Under the pieces are notes generated by a model, which was not told where the DNA came from, ran no database searches, and saw only the letters and a list, made by a program, of their open reading frames with translations. Below, piece by piece: positions 16,479-25,595 of a stretch of 53,216 bases of DNA. This DNA comes from a bacterium. GTDB taxonomy: Bacteria; Bacteroidota; Bacteroidia; Bacteroidales; Muribaculaceae. The stretch spans positions 1 through 53,216 of the forward strand of contig SFVH01000004.1 in assembly GCA_004561555.1 (NCBI GenBank), in the 5' to 3' direction. Position 1 is the stretch's first letter. Each line of letters starts with the position of its first letter. Made by a program: the position numbers and the translations under genes.

Positions 16479-17183
16479 ATGTCGAGCAAACGGCTGTTGA
16501 GAATAGACGGTTTCCCGCGTATTGAGGTGCGCACCAATGCTCGTGCTCGACGAGTAAGAGTGCACATCCTTCCGGAGGGTTTTACGGTTGTAGTGCCGCC
16601 TCGCACTTCTATTGTTGACGTGATAGAGGTAATGAACAGTCACCGCGATGTGTTTCTCGACAGTTATGAGAAGGTGAAGAAAAAGCCTATCGCTCCGGGG
16701 TTTTCCATCGATGCGCCCTGTTTTAAGCTCAGCGTGGTGGAAGGCGAAGGTGTGGTGTTTCGCTTACGTATTGTAGACGATAAAGCCGTGGTCTATTGCC
16801 CTACGGATGCCGACTATGATAATGCCAAGACGCAAATGCTTCTGAAAAACACGATTGTGCGGGCGATGAAGCGGCAGGCGGAGTTGCTGTTGCCACCGTT
16901 GCTCAAGGAATGGGCTGACCGCTACGATTTCCACTATCGGAAAGTGAAAATCAATGGCGCGCGCCGACGGTGGGGCAGCTGTACGTCGGCAGGCACGATT
17001 AATTTGTCGTGCTATCTGTTGACTTTGCCCTCGGAGCTTATCGACTATGTGTTGCTCCATGAGCTGTGTCACACTCGCCACATGAATCATTCATCGGATT
17101 TCTATGCTCTGCTCAATAAGGTGACCGACGGCAATAGTGACGCTCTAAACAAACAATTGAAAAATTATAAACCATCATTTTAG
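16479..17183 (+). CDS. YgjP-like (DUF45/SprT-type) zinc metallopeptidase
   Basis: The 234-residue protein has a zinc site, LLHELCHTRHMNHS, near the C-terminus: HExxH plus a third His. The preceding RRWGSCTSAGTINLS is characteristic of the M48-related YgjP/DUF45 family. It is probably cytosolic. Some relatives sit with restriction-modification genes, but none is present here. It lies between the Smr gene and a lipoprotein gene with almost no spacing, so a three-gene operon is likely. The substrate is unknown. Confidence 0.87.
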   Translation: MSSKRLLRIDGFPRIEVRTNARARRVRVHILPEGFTVVVPPRTSIVDVIEVMNSHRDVFLDSYEKVKKKPIAPGFSIDAPCFKLSVVEGEGVVFRLRIVDDKAVVYCPTDADYDNAKTQMLLKNTIVRAMKRQAELLLPPLLKEWADRYDFHYRKVKINGARRRWGSCTSAGTINLSCYLLTLPSELIDYVLLHELCHTRHMNHSSDFYALLNKVTDGNSDALNKQLKNYKPSF

Positions 17184-17188
17184 TGAAG

Positions 17189-17635
17189 ATGAAATATTTT
17201 GTAATTATCACAGCCATAATGCTTTGTGTGCTCTCTACGGCTTGTCGCACCCAAAAGTCGACGGCGGTTGCAAGCGAAGTGCCGTATGTAGTGGCTAAGG
17301 GCTACTTCGTGCGCAACGATGTGCGCCGTATCCCGAACGGCAAAATCACCGATGCCCACCTTTTTAAGGAAATCTTTGGGGCTGCAGCCGTGATGGGTCC
17401 TGATGGTTTGCCCACAAAAATTGATTTTGAAAAAGACTATGTGATTGTTGTTTCTGAGAACGCCTCACACACTAAAACCGAAATCTTTCCGTCGTCGCTG
17501 TCTCAGCTCTCCGACGGCACTCTACGATTGGTGTGTCGCATCGAGAAGGGAGAGGCGCAGTCGTTTACCTCTCTGCCATGCCTAATTCTCGTGGTCTCTC
17601 GACAATACGACGCTCCGCTTTCGATAGTGCGCTGA
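17189..17635 (+). CDS. Small predicted lipoprotein, unknown function
   Basis: The 148-residue protein has a signal peptide and lipobox LSTAC (Cys about residue 19), so it should be lipid-anchored. The mature part contains GYFVRNDV, a conserved-looking KIDFEKDYVIVV core and a final ILVVSRQYD strand. The pattern loosely recalls PrcB-C-type domains, but I do not claim membership. The start is set at the ATG 5 nt after the previous stop; a GTG at 17183 overlaps that stop. It is followed by a strong terminator. Confidence 0.7.
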   Translation: MKYFVIITAIMLCVLSTACRTQKSTAVASEVPYVVAKGYFVRNDVRRIPNGKITDAHLFKEIFGAAAVMGPDGLPTKIDFEKDYVIVVSENASHTKTEIFPSSLSQLSDGTLRLVCRIEKGEAQSFTSLPCLILVVSRQYDAPLSIVR

Positions 17636-17654
17636 CCTACGATGATATAAGAGA

Positions 17655-17688
17655 AAAGGGTTACGAGGTCGACGCCTCGTAACCCTTT
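17655..17688. terminator. Bidirectional hairpin terminator
   Basis: AAAGGGTTACGAGG pairs perfectly with CCTCGTAACCCTTT (14 bp, 6-nt loop). It lies between the lipoprotein gene and the reverse T9SS glycosidase gene. Confidence 0.9.
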
Positions 17689-17717
17689 ATCTTGGTATGT
17701 TCGGTGAGGAAATATTG

Positions 17718-20210
17718 CTATTTCACGATGAGCTTAGCCACTTTGGCACTTGTGGCTGTCGATACCTTTACCAGGTAGATGCCGGCAGTAAGGTCGGCAG
17801 TGCTGAGGCAGGTGCTGTCGGTGAAATCTACAGCCGCCACTTGTATGCCGCTGAGCGAGAAGATGCGAGCGGTGGCATTGCCTTGAGCTTTGATAGTCAC
17901 GGCGCTTCCTTGTGCCACCGGGTTGGGATAAATTTCAGCCTTGCCGATAGTGATTGTTTCAACGCTGCCGCCACCATCGCCATACACTGTCTCTATGCGA
18001 GAAACGGTGATGGCATGTTCGGTCTTGTCGGTAGCTCCGAGTTCAAACCGCACGAGGTTAAGTGTGATGGGATACACGCCGATGTCGTCGGGGTTACACC
18101 AATCGGAAAGGTTGGCTTCGATTACCGACACCTCGTTTTTCGGTAGCTCCGTTCCGGCAACTATCCACGTGGCGGTGTTTTCTCCATAAGCATTAGTGGC
18201 ATTGAGCGTCACCTTCTTGACTGTGACATCGCCGGGATTGACTGCCAAGCGAATTTTTGAAGGAAGACTCCATAAGCGCACCATATTCTTGGCTTGAACA
18301 TACGGACTGCGACCGGAGCCGTTGCCCACGAAGGTGAGCTTGAACCCGTCGCCCTCATCGGCAATAGCGATGTTGGTGCTGCCATATTGGGAGAGCGTCC
18401 AGTCTGCCGGATTGATTTCCGGATAGATAGTCATAGCATCGCCATCGGGGATTTCTACGGTAACATCAATTGGGCTGCTGAAGGTGTCGAGGGTGCCGGT
18501 CACTTGAGTGACACCGTTAGCCACACCTCTTATCACGCCCTTATTGTCAACCGTAGCGATTGCCTGGTCGGCGGATGCCCAAGAGAGAGCTATCGGGCTG
18601 AGCGGCATTAAGTCGTCTCTCACTTGTGCTTGCGGCTCAATAGAATATTCGCGCTTGTTGTCGATTACCACCGACGGCAAGCGATAGGAGATTTGTGCTT
18701 CTGTGACGATTGTCACCGGGATGGTTGCCGTAAGGTCGCCTAAGGTGGCGGTGAGAGCGGCACACCCGGTGCCGGTGGCAAACAAGGTGTTGCCATCGTC
18801 AATCACTTCTCCCAACGACGAGGGAGCACTGATGGTCACGCCTTTCACATCGGTGTCGACAAGCACACCATATTGGTTATAGCCGTAAAATTTGGGGGTG
18901 TAGATGCCATAGCGAGGCATTTCCATCGCCCAATCCACAAATCTTATTTCCGTCACAACGTCGTCTTGCGGAGCATTGATGAGGGTAAACATGCCGCTCG
19001 ACACAGCGCGCTCTTTGCCGTCGCTCCCATTATTGCGCACACCTAATGCGGAGGTCCAAAGTGTAGATGAGCCGCCACCGTCCACATTGATGGCTTCGTC
19101 GACACCGGCATAATACATCATATGTGCCAATTCCGAGGTTTGCACACCCGAAGAGATGGCGCTACGTCCGTCGATTACCATCATCAACAGTTTGGTCTTG
19201 TCGGCATTATAACCGATGCCTGAGCGCGGATGGCGTGCCGAAGCATCGCCGCGGTCGCTTTCAGAGTCAAGCACATTGCCGTTGTGAAGAATCCAGGGGT
19301 TGCCGGTGCAAAGGTCTTTGGGGAATACTTCCTCATTGTTGCAGAGGGCTTTCATATAAAGGGTGAGGCGAGTGCCTACGGTGAGCGCTGCCAAAGCTTC
19401 TTTCGATGTACCTTTAGCCACGAGCATAAACTCATCGCTGCCGATGGCGCGAGTTCCGGTGGTGGTAGGCTCGCCGGTGATTTCCATTGTGATGTTTTTA
19501 CCGGCTTCGATAAAGGTGGCATCTACGAGTTTGGCGGGTATTTCCACACATTTGCCGTCAAGCGAAGGCTGGTTGACTGTGCCGTAGTATTTGGGGGTGT
19601 AGATGGTCACTTCGTTGTTTGCCACCGACTCATTGATGCCCCACACCGGAAGGGTGCTTTCGCCATAGGTGAGGGTGCCCGATGAGAGGTTGACAGCACC
19701 GATACATGGCTTGCCGGTCTCGTCAACATAGAAGTTGGGCCAGGCATTGCTCTGCCATCCCGTGCGATAGATTTCGCTTTCAGCCACCGACATTGCCACC
19801 GGAGCGCCTACCATAGAGGTGCCGTTGCTTGCCGTGCCCGAAGTGATGAAGAAGTCGGTGTTGATGCCGCCGAAGCATGTGCGCTCGGTGTTGGTCTTCT
19901 TGGCGCCCATTGTCGAGGTGAGGGCGCCTCCCGACAGCTTGTTGTTTGCCACTCCCGCCTCAATGCTGATTGAAGGATTGGTGAGGTCGGTGGTGAGATA
20001 AAACACTCGTAATAGCCGCTCAGGCGTTGAGGTGCTTGTCAATTTTAATGATGTCTGTGTGGTGCCGGGACCCACTACTGCATGATACAACGTGTCGACT
20101 GAAAATTCCGTCCCTGACAGTGTCACGGTGCGTCCTCCACGTTCGCTTGCATTTATGGCAAGAGGTAGTGATGCCAATGCGAGTGATAAAACGAGTAGTT
20201 GTTTACGCAT
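17718..20210 (-). CDS. T9SS-exported phosphodiester glycosidase (NAGPA domain) with Big2-like domain
   Basis: From the ATG at 20210 it has 830 residues, with a signal peptide (about 1-22, ending INAS). The central NAGPA domain shows RHPRSGIGYN, MMVIDGRS and AINVDGGGSSTLW. This is the catalytic region of phosphodiester alpha-N-acetylglucosaminidases, which uncover or remove sugar phosphodiesters. A bacterial Ig-like (Big2) segment follows (IATVDNKGVIRGVANG). The C-terminus IYPNPVAQ...AGIYLVKVS...KLIVK is a T9SS type A sorting signal. It is likely a surface enzyme acting on phosphodiester-linked glycans; the substrate is unknown. Confidence 0.9.
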   Translation of the reverse strand: MRKQLLVLSLALASLPLAINASERGGRTVTLSGTEFSVDTLYHAVVGPGTTQTSLKLTSTSTPERLLRVFYLTTDLTNPSISIEAGVANNKLSGGALTSTMGAKKTNTERTCFGGINTDFFITSGTASNGTSMVGAPVAMSVAESEIYRTGWQSNAWPNFYVDETGKPCIGAVNLSSGTLTYGESTLPVWGINESVANNEVTIYTPKYYGTVNQPSLDGKCVEIPAKLVDATFIEAGKNITMEITGEPTTTGTRAIGSDEFMLVAKGTSKEALAALTVGTRLTLYMKALCNNEEVFPKDLCTGNPWILHNGNVLDSESDRGDASARHPRSGIGYNADKTKLLMMVIDGRSAISSGVQTSELAHMMYYAGVDEAINVDGGGSSTLWTSALGVRNNGSDGKERAVSSGMFTLINAPQDDVVTEIRFVDWAMEMPRYGIYTPKFYGYNQYGVLVDTDVKGVTISAPSSLGEVIDDGNTLFATGTGCAALTATLGDLTATIPVTIVTEAQISYRLPSVVIDNKREYSIEPQAQVRDDLMPLSPIALSWASADQAIATVDNKGVIRGVANGVTQVTGTLDTFSSPIDVTVEIPDGDAMTIYPEINPADWTLSQYGSTNIAIADEGDGFKLTFVGNGSGRSPYVQAKNMVRLWSLPSKIRLAVNPGDVTVKKVTLNATNAYGENTATWIVAGTELPKNEVSVIEANLSDWCNPDDIGVYPITLNLVRFELGATDKTEHAITVSRIETVYGDGGGSVETITIGKAEIYPNPVAQGSAVTIKAQGNATARIFSLSGIQVAAVDFTDSTCLSTADLTAGIYLVKVSTATSAKVAKLIVK

Positions 20211-20262
20211 AATAATGTCGTTTTTAATTGGTTTGTAAAAAATCAAGTTGATTATATATCCC

Positions 20263-20270
20263 CAAATATA
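20263..20270 (-). promoter_or_regulatory. Predicted -7 box for the T9SS glycosidase
   Basis: The reverse strand reads TATATTTG (TAnnTTTG), 53 nt upstream of the ATG at 20210. Confidence 0.5.
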
Positions 20271-20397
20271 GCGAATAATTCCGATTGAGATGTAATTTTT
20301 TCGATAAAAAAATTGAAATTAATGCTTAATAAATCGTAAGCTCGGGCTGTTGGCTGTTTTTAACGATTGAAATGCGTTTTGTGATTGAGGGAATAAG

Positions 20398-20405
20398 TAA
20401 TTTTG
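20398..20405 (+). promoter_or_regulatory. Predicted -7 box for the MATE gene
   Basis: TAATTTTG matches TAnnTTTG 35 nt before the ATG. The nearest upstream TTTG (20378-20381) is only 16 nt away, shorter than usual. Confidence 0.45.
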
Positions 20406-20439
20406 CATCGGTATTAAAGATTTCTAATAGGTTTGTGTA

Positions 20440-21807
20440 ATGGCTCAGTGTAAAGAGATGACCGCAGGGCGCACTATGCCTTTGATTTTTAAGTTCGCAT
20501 TGCCCTTGCTCTTGGGTAATGTGCTTCAGCAGGCATATTCGCTGATAGATGCGTCTATTGTGGGTAAGTGCTTGGGGGTAAATGCGTTGGGCGCCGTAGG
20601 GTCGAGTACTTCGGTGATATTTCTTATCCTCGGTTTTTGCAACGGCTGTTGTTGCGGGTTTGCAATCCCGGTGGCACAGCGTTTTGGCGCTCGCGACTAT
20701 TCATCGTTGCGACGTTATGTGTATTCGTCGTTGAAGCTCACGGCTGTGATGTCGCTCTCGCTTGCCCTTGTAGCCTCCTTGCTTTGTGCCTGTATCCTTC
20801 GATGGATGAGCACCCCTGAAGAAATTTTTGTAGATTCATATTGGTATCTGTTGGTCACCTTTATCGGTATTCCTGCCACCTTTTTCTATAATCTCTTGTC
20901 GAGCATCATTCGAGCCTTGGGCGATAGCAAGACCCCGTTTTGGTTTCTTTTGGGCTCGTCGGTGCTAAATGTGGTGCTCGACTTCTTTTGCATCCTCACC
21001 TTGGGATGGGGTGTGGCAGGCGCCGCCATTGCGACGGTGTTTTCGCAAGCCTTGTCGGCGGTGTTATGCTATGTCTACATGATAAAGAAATATGACATCC
21101 TTGCGGGCACGGCTCAGGAGCGGCGTATGGATGCCAAATATGTGAAAAAGTTGTTGTCGGTGGGGGTGCCTATGGGCTTGCAATTTTCAATCACAGCCAT
21201 TGGAAGCATCATGCTACAAAGTGCTAACAATGCGCTCGGCAGGGATTGTGTGGCGGCATTTACGGCAGCAATGCGCATCAAGATGTTTGTAATCTGTCCG
21301 GCAGAGAGCCTCGGCATTGCGATGTCTACTTTCGCCGGGCAAAACTATGGAGCCGGCAAGCCGAAGAGGGTATGGGCAGGGGTGAAATCAACCTTTGTGA
21401 TGGGAATGATTTATGTTGCGGCGATTAGCACGGTGTTATTTCTCTTTTCCGACACAATCACGTTGCTGTTTGTCGACGCTTCCGACACTGCCATTATTGC
21501 CAACACGGTGCTCGCCAACCATGTGGCAGCAACTTTTCTGCCAATGTTAGCCTTGCTGTGCAATCTTCGCTACACCATTCAGGGGGTAGGTTTCACCAAC
21601 TTCGCCATGCTCTCCGGAGTGATGGAGATGATAGCCCGCACGGTGGTGAGTGTGGTGTTTGTGCCGATGTACGGATATATTGCTGTGTGCTACGGCGATT
21701 CGATGGCATGGTGTGCTGCGTGCCTGTTTCTTGTGCCCGCTTTTTGCTATGTTTATGGCAAAACCAAAAAGCACGAATATGTTTCTCCGCTAAAGGCAGA
21801 GGATTAG
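20440..21807 (+). CDS. MATE-family multidrug/toxin efflux transporter
   Basis: The 455-residue protein has 12 predicted helices in two homologous halves. Typical MATE features include PLLLGNVLQQAYSLID in helix 1, GAVGSS, and the second-half PMGLQFSITAIGS. Such proteins export cationic drugs or metabolites in exchange for sodium or protons. It resembles the DinF/NorM-like branch common in gut Bacteroidales. Its last 18 nt overlap the 3' end of the reverse-strand transporter gene. Confidence 0.92.
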   Translation: MAQCKEMTAGRTMPLIFKFALPLLLGNVLQQAYSLIDASIVGKCLGVNALGAVGSSTSVIFLILGFCNGCCCGFAIPVAQRFGARDYSSLRRYVYSSLKLTAVMSLSLALVASLLCACILRWMSTPEEIFVDSYWYLLVTFIGIPATFFYNLLSSIIRALGDSKTPFWFLLGSSVLNVVLDFFCILTLGWGVAGAAIATVFSQALSAVLCYVYMIKKYDILAGTAQERRMDAKYVKKLLSVGVPMGLQFSITAIGSIMLQSANNALGRDCVAAFTAAMRIKMFVICPAESLGIAMSTFAGQNYGAGKPKRVWAGVKSTFVMGMIYVAAISTVLFLFSDTITLLFVDASDTAIIANTVLANHVAATFLPMLALLCNLRYTIQGVGFTNFAMLSGVMEMIARTVVSVVFVPMYGYIAVCYGDSMAWCAACLFLVPAFCYVYGKTKKHEYVSPLKAED

Positions 21808-23445
21808 CAACTGTGCGATAATAACCCTTATAAACATCCCCAAAGGGTAGACGGTGGCATAGCTCACTGCCGGGGTGTCGCCAACGATGGTGTCGGAGGC
21901 ATAGGTGAGCGCCATCGGATTTGCCATGCTGCCACAAAGCAGTCCGCAGGTTTCGCCGTATTTCATTTTAAACCATCGCATAGCCATCACTCCGGTGATG
22001 AGGGTGGGCACGATGGTGATAATAAACCCTATGGCAATCCACATTATGCCTTGCGAGCCTATGAGGGTGTCGAAAAATCCGGCACCGGCATCCAAGCCCA
22101 GACATGCCAAATACATCGATAGCCCGATGCCGCGAAGCATCAGGTTGGCGCTGCGGGTGGTGTAGGTCACCAAGTGGAATCGGGCGCCGAAACGTCCCAT
22201 TAGCAATCCGGCAACAATAGGACCGCCTGCCAAGCCTAATGTGACAGGGATGTCGCTTGTCGGCAGATAGATGGGTATCGCCCCCAACGCCAATCCCAGA
22301 AATATCCCCACGAAGATTACCGCCAGGTTAGGCTCTTTGAGCGAGCCGGCACGGTTGCCGATAAACTTCTCTGCATTCTCGATGTCGGCGGCGGTGCCCA
22401 CCACAGTGAGGCGGTCGCCGAATTGCAACACCAAGTCGGGCGTGGCAAGAAGCATTACGCCGCTGCGGAGCACACGCGACACCGTCACTCCGAAGGTGTT
22501 GCGCAGCTTGAGTGAGCCGAGACGTTTGCCGTTGATTTCCTGTCGCGACACAATCACATGGCGTGATTGGAGCTGTGGGTCAAGTTTGTTCCAATTCACA
22601 TGGTGGTTCCAATCGCGATTTTCTCGCTCGCCAAACAAGAATGTCAGTGCTTCAACATCCTTCTCGGTGGTCACCACCAGCAGGCGGTCGCCTTCGTTGA
22701 TGAGGGTGCCGCTTTTGGGGATGGTGAGCTCGTTGTTGTGCCATATTCGCGACACAACAAACTGCACCGCCGAGGTGTGCTGTATGTCGTAGAGCGTATG
22801 GGCGAAAATGCCGGGATTTTTCACGATAAACGTGGCGATAAACGTGTCGTTGGCGTGGTCAGGCTCGCGCTCGGTGAGGTCGTCAGGGCGAGTGAAGAGC
22901 TTGCGCAGCAAGATAAGGGCGATTATCACTCCTACAACCCCAAGAGGGTAGGTCACCGCACAACCCAAGGCGGCGGTGTCGGTGGGCGAGCCGAGCTGGT
23001 CGAGTGTCTGTTGTGCCGCCGCCAATGCCGGGGTGTTGGTGGTGGCACCGCAGAGGATGCCGGTGATGTCGGCAGTGGAGATGTCGAGACCCCAAGCGAT
23101 GGATATGGCGGTGATTGTGCCCATAACGATGAGCAGTAGTCCGATGAGATTCATCTTCACCCCGCCGTGATGAAAGGCACTGAAAAAGCCGGGACCCACT
23201 TGCAAGCCTAAGGCATAAACAAACAGTACCAAGCCGAAGCTTTCGGCATATTTGAGCATCTGAGAGTCGATTGACAGATTGAGCGAGCCGGCAATGATGC
23301 CGGTGAAAAACACAAAGGTGATGCCCAGAGAGATGCCCCACACTTTAATTCTGCCCAACGCCAAGCCCGTGAATATTATCATTGCCACTACAATCACGGC
23401 TTGTATAGCAGAGTGATTAAAAAGCACATTGTTAAGCCATTCCAT
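21790..23445 (-). CDS. AspT/YidE/YbjL-type transporter with two TrkA-C domains
   Basis: The 551-residue protein has an N-terminal membrane half (about 1-185), two central RCK/TrkA-C regulatory domains (around 200-370, with DRLLVVTTEKD and DRLTVVGTAADI), then a second membrane half. The repeated GLxVGPGFF and LGLDAGAGFF motifs mark the AspT-antiporter duplication, as in E. coli YidE and YbjL. AspT exchanges aspartate and alanine; substrates of YidE-like members are not established. Its stop overlaps the convergent MATE gene. Confidence 0.9.
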   Translation of the reverse strand: MEWLNNVLFNHSAIQAVIVVAMIIFTGLALGRIKVWGISLGITFVFFTGIIAGSLNLSIDSQMLKYAESFGLVLFVYALGLQVGPGFFSAFHHGGVKMNLIGLLLIVMGTITAISIAWGLDISTADITGILCGATTNTPALAAAQQTLDQLGSPTDTAALGCAVTYPLGVVGVIIALILLRKLFTRPDDLTEREPDHANDTFIATFIVKNPGIFAHTLYDIQHTSAVQFVVSRIWHNNELTIPKSGTLINEGDRLLVVTTEKDVEALTFLFGERENRDWNHHVNWNKLDPQLQSRHVIVSRQEINGKRLGSLKLRNTFGVTVSRVLRSGVMLLATPDLVLQFGDRLTVVGTAADIENAEKFIGNRAGSLKEPNLAVIFVGIFLGLALGAIPIYLPTSDIPVTLGLAGGPIVAGLLMGRFGARFHLVTYTTRSANLMLRGIGLSMYLACLGLDAGAGFFDTLIGSQGIMWIAIGFIITIVPTLITGVMAMRWFKMKYGETCGLLCGSMANPMALTYASDTIVGDTPAVSYATVYPLGMFIRVIIAQLLILCL

Positions 23446-23471
23446 TTCTGTTATTTCAAAATTTTCCGATG

Positions 23472-23479
23472 CAAAGGTA
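23472..23479 (-). promoter_or_regulatory. Predicted -7 box for the YidE-like transporter
   Basis: The reverse strand reads TACCTTTG (TAnnTTTG), 27 nt upstream of the ATG, and shares the extended 14-mer CAAAGGTAGTGATT with the argS promoter. Confidence 0.6.
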
Positions 23480-23619
23480 GTGATTAATCTATGGCTTTGT
23501 CGCTTTATATGGGTTATTTTTGCTGTTAATATTTGCGTGAAAATAATTTGACGACTGTAAAAACCTGTTAAATTAATTACAAATTGTATGTAAATTCAGA
23601 ATATTTCAAACAATTTGTT

Positions 23620-23627
23620 TATCTTTG
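23620..23627 (+). promoter_or_regulatory. Predicted -7 box for gdhA
   Basis: TATCTTTG matches TAnnTTTG, followed by a leader of about 60 nt to the ATG at 23695. The 249-nt region between the divergent genes is AT-rich and otherwise empty. Confidence 0.6.
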
Positions 23628-23694
23628 TGGCGGAAAATTTGAAAAATTGATTTCAGAGAAATAAAAAATAGGAAAATTCTAAAATTACAAACTT

Positions 23695-25029
23695 ATGAAA
23701 GCTAAAGAAGTGCTTGACGATTTGCGTCGTCGTTTCCCCAACGAGCCTGAGTATTTGCAGGCAGTGGAAGAAGTATTGACCACTATTGAAGATGCCTACA
23801 ACGAGCATCCTGAGTTTGAACGCTACAACCTCATAGAGCGTTTGTGCATTCCCGATAGAATTATTTCTTTCCGTGTGTCGTGGGTCGACGATAAGGGTCA
23901 AGTGCAAAACAATATGGGCTACCGTGTGCAACATAACAATGCCATCGGCCCGTACAAAGGTGGTATCCGTTTCCACTCTTCAGTCAACCAATCAATTCTG
24001 AAATTCCTTGCTTTTGAGCAAACCTTCAAAAACTCTCTCACCACTCTCGCTATGGGTGGCGGCAAGGGAGGCTCTGACTTCAGTCCTAAAGGTAAGTCGG
24101 ATATGGAAGTGATGCGTTTCTGCCAAGCGTTTATCGCTGAGCTGTGGCGCAACCTCGGTGCCGACCGCGACGTGCCTGCCGGCGACATCGGCGTAGGTGG
24201 TCGCGAAGTGGGATATATGTATGGTATGTATAAGAAGATGGCTCGCGAAAACACCGGTACCTTCACCGGTAAGGGATTGGAGTTTGGCGGCTCGCTTGTG
24301 CGTCCGGAAGCCACAGGCTACGGCAACGTCTACTTCCTTCTCAACATGCTCGCCACTCGCGGCATCGACATCAAGGGCAAGACCGTGGCTATCTCCGGCT
24401 CGGGTAATGTGGCTACCTACACCGCCAAGAAGCTCCTCTCTTTGGGCGCAAAAGTGGTGACAATGAGCGACAGCAACGGCACTATTTATGTGCCTGAAGG
24501 CATCACCGAAGAGCAACTCGACTTTATCTTCGAGCTCAAAAACATCTATCGCGGTCGTATCCGTGAATTTGCAGAGAAATATGGTTGCCAATACTTTGAA
24601 GGCGGTCGTCCTTGGGGCGTGAAGTGTGACATCGCAATGCCGTCGGCTACCCAAAACGAGCTTGATGGTGACGATGCACGTGCACTCTTGGCTAATGGTT
24701 GTTTCGCCGTGTCGGAAGGTGCTAATATGCCGTCGACTCCGGAGGCTGTACATGAATTCTTGAATGCTAAAATCCTCTATGCTCCGGGTAAGGCTGCTAA
24801 TGCCGGTGGTGTGTCGGTGAGCGGTTTGGAAATGGCTCAAAACTCGCAAAAACTCTCTTGGACTGCCGAAGAGGTGGATGCTAAGTTGCAACGCATCATG
24901 AAGGACATCCACACTCAATGTCAAAAATATGGAAAGGAGAGCGACGAATATACCAACTATGTGAAGGGTGCTAACGTGGCAGGCTTCATGAAGGTGGCTC
25001 GCGCTATGATGGCTCAAGGCATCGTTTAG
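23695..25029 (+). CDS. gdhA: NADP-specific glutamate dehydrogenase (hexameric)
   Basis: The 444-residue length is exactly typical of small hexameric NADP-type enzymes. Active-site features are GPYKGGIRFH, the catalytic-lysine region GGGKGGSDF, and PAGDIGVGGREVGYM. The Rossmann dinucleotide motif GSGNVA follows. It catalyses reversible reductive amination of 2-oxoglutarate, the main ammonia assimilation route in many Bacteroidales. Codon use looks like that of a highly expressed gene. A hairpin terminator follows. Confidence 0.96.
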   Translation: MKAKEVLDDLRRRFPNEPEYLQAVEEVLTTIEDAYNEHPEFERYNLIERLCIPDRIISFRVSWVDDKGQVQNNMGYRVQHNNAIGPYKGGIRFHSSVNQSILKFLAFEQTFKNSLTTLAMGGGKGGSDFSPKGKSDMEVMRFCQAFIAELWRNLGADRDVPAGDIGVGGREVGYMYGMYKKMARENTGTFTGKGLEFGGSLVRPEATGYGNVYFLLNMLATRGIDIKGKTVAISGSGNVATYTAKKLLSLGAKVVTMSDSNGTIYVPEGITEEQLDFIFELKNIYRGRIREFAEKYGCQYFEGGRPWGVKCDIAMPSATQNELDGDDARALLANGCFAVSEGANMPSTPEAVHEFLNAKILYAPGKAANAGGVSVSGLEMAQNSQKLSWTAEEVDAKLQRIMKDIHTQCQKYGKESDEYTNYVKGANVAGFMKVARAMMAQGIV

Positions 25030-25060
25030 CAGAATAATTTTTCGACAAAGCCATAATAAA

Positions 25061-25095
25061 AGTGAGGAGAAGGTCCAAGCGACTTTCTCCTCACT
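25061..25095. terminator. Hairpin terminator after gdhA
   Basis: AGTGAGGAGAA (25061-25071) pairs with TTCTCCTCACT (25085-25095), followed by a T-rich run. It may also serve the convergent asd-DUF5684 transcript. Confidence 0.85.
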
Positions 25096-25124
25096 CTTTC
25101 TTCAAACTATTTTTTCAGCATTTA

Positions 25125-25586
25125 CTATTCGTAATAGCTGTCTTCGTCAAACTGATACTCAGCCTTGCTAAAGGCGAGAATCGGAAGGAACACAAAAGGC
25201 AGAAAGATCATGCCAATGCCAAAGCCTACCGACTTGCCGAAAGCTCTTGAGATTCGGAAATTGGCTATAAGGCTGATTATCATACATAAAGCTATGGCGC
25301 AATCTACGATAGTCTCGCCCAAATATTTCGCATGCCATGGCAAGAATAAGGTAAAGATGTATGAACTGATGAGTAATGCTAATTGTAAAAACATCCATCC
25401 ACCCCACATCTTTGCCACGCGAAACGTCACATAGTTGCTATAAAACGGAATAATTGCAGCCCATCCCGGCCACCCGGCTTTTCTAAACACTTTCCACAAA
25501 GCTATTATCGAAATCACTGCAATAGCTATATATAGCTGAAAAACTATTAGAAAAAAATACAACGATAATCCTGATGCTGGTGACAT
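25125..25586 (-). CDS. DUF5684-type small integral membrane protein
   Basis: The 153-residue protein has four hydrophobic helices and the motif AGWPGWAAIIPFYSNY after helix 1, the recognisable core of DUF5684. Function is unknown; relatives often sit near signal peptidases. The C-terminus is acidic (FDEDSYYE). It begins 9 nt after asd on the same strand, so it is probably co-transcribed. Confidence 0.8.
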   Translation of the reverse strand: MSPASGLSLYFFLIVFQLYIAIAVISIIALWKVFRKAGWPGWAAIIPFYSNYVTFRVAKMWGGWMFLQLALLISSYIFTLFLPWHAKYLGETIVDCAIALCMIISLIANFRISRAFGKSVGFGIGMIFLPFVFLPILAFSKAEYQFDEDSYYE

Positions 25587-25595
25587 ATTCTTTTT

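Noticed and set aside
23992..25017. 341-codon reverse open frame inside gdhA
   Set aside because: Codon-bias shadow of a strongly conserved enzyme gene.
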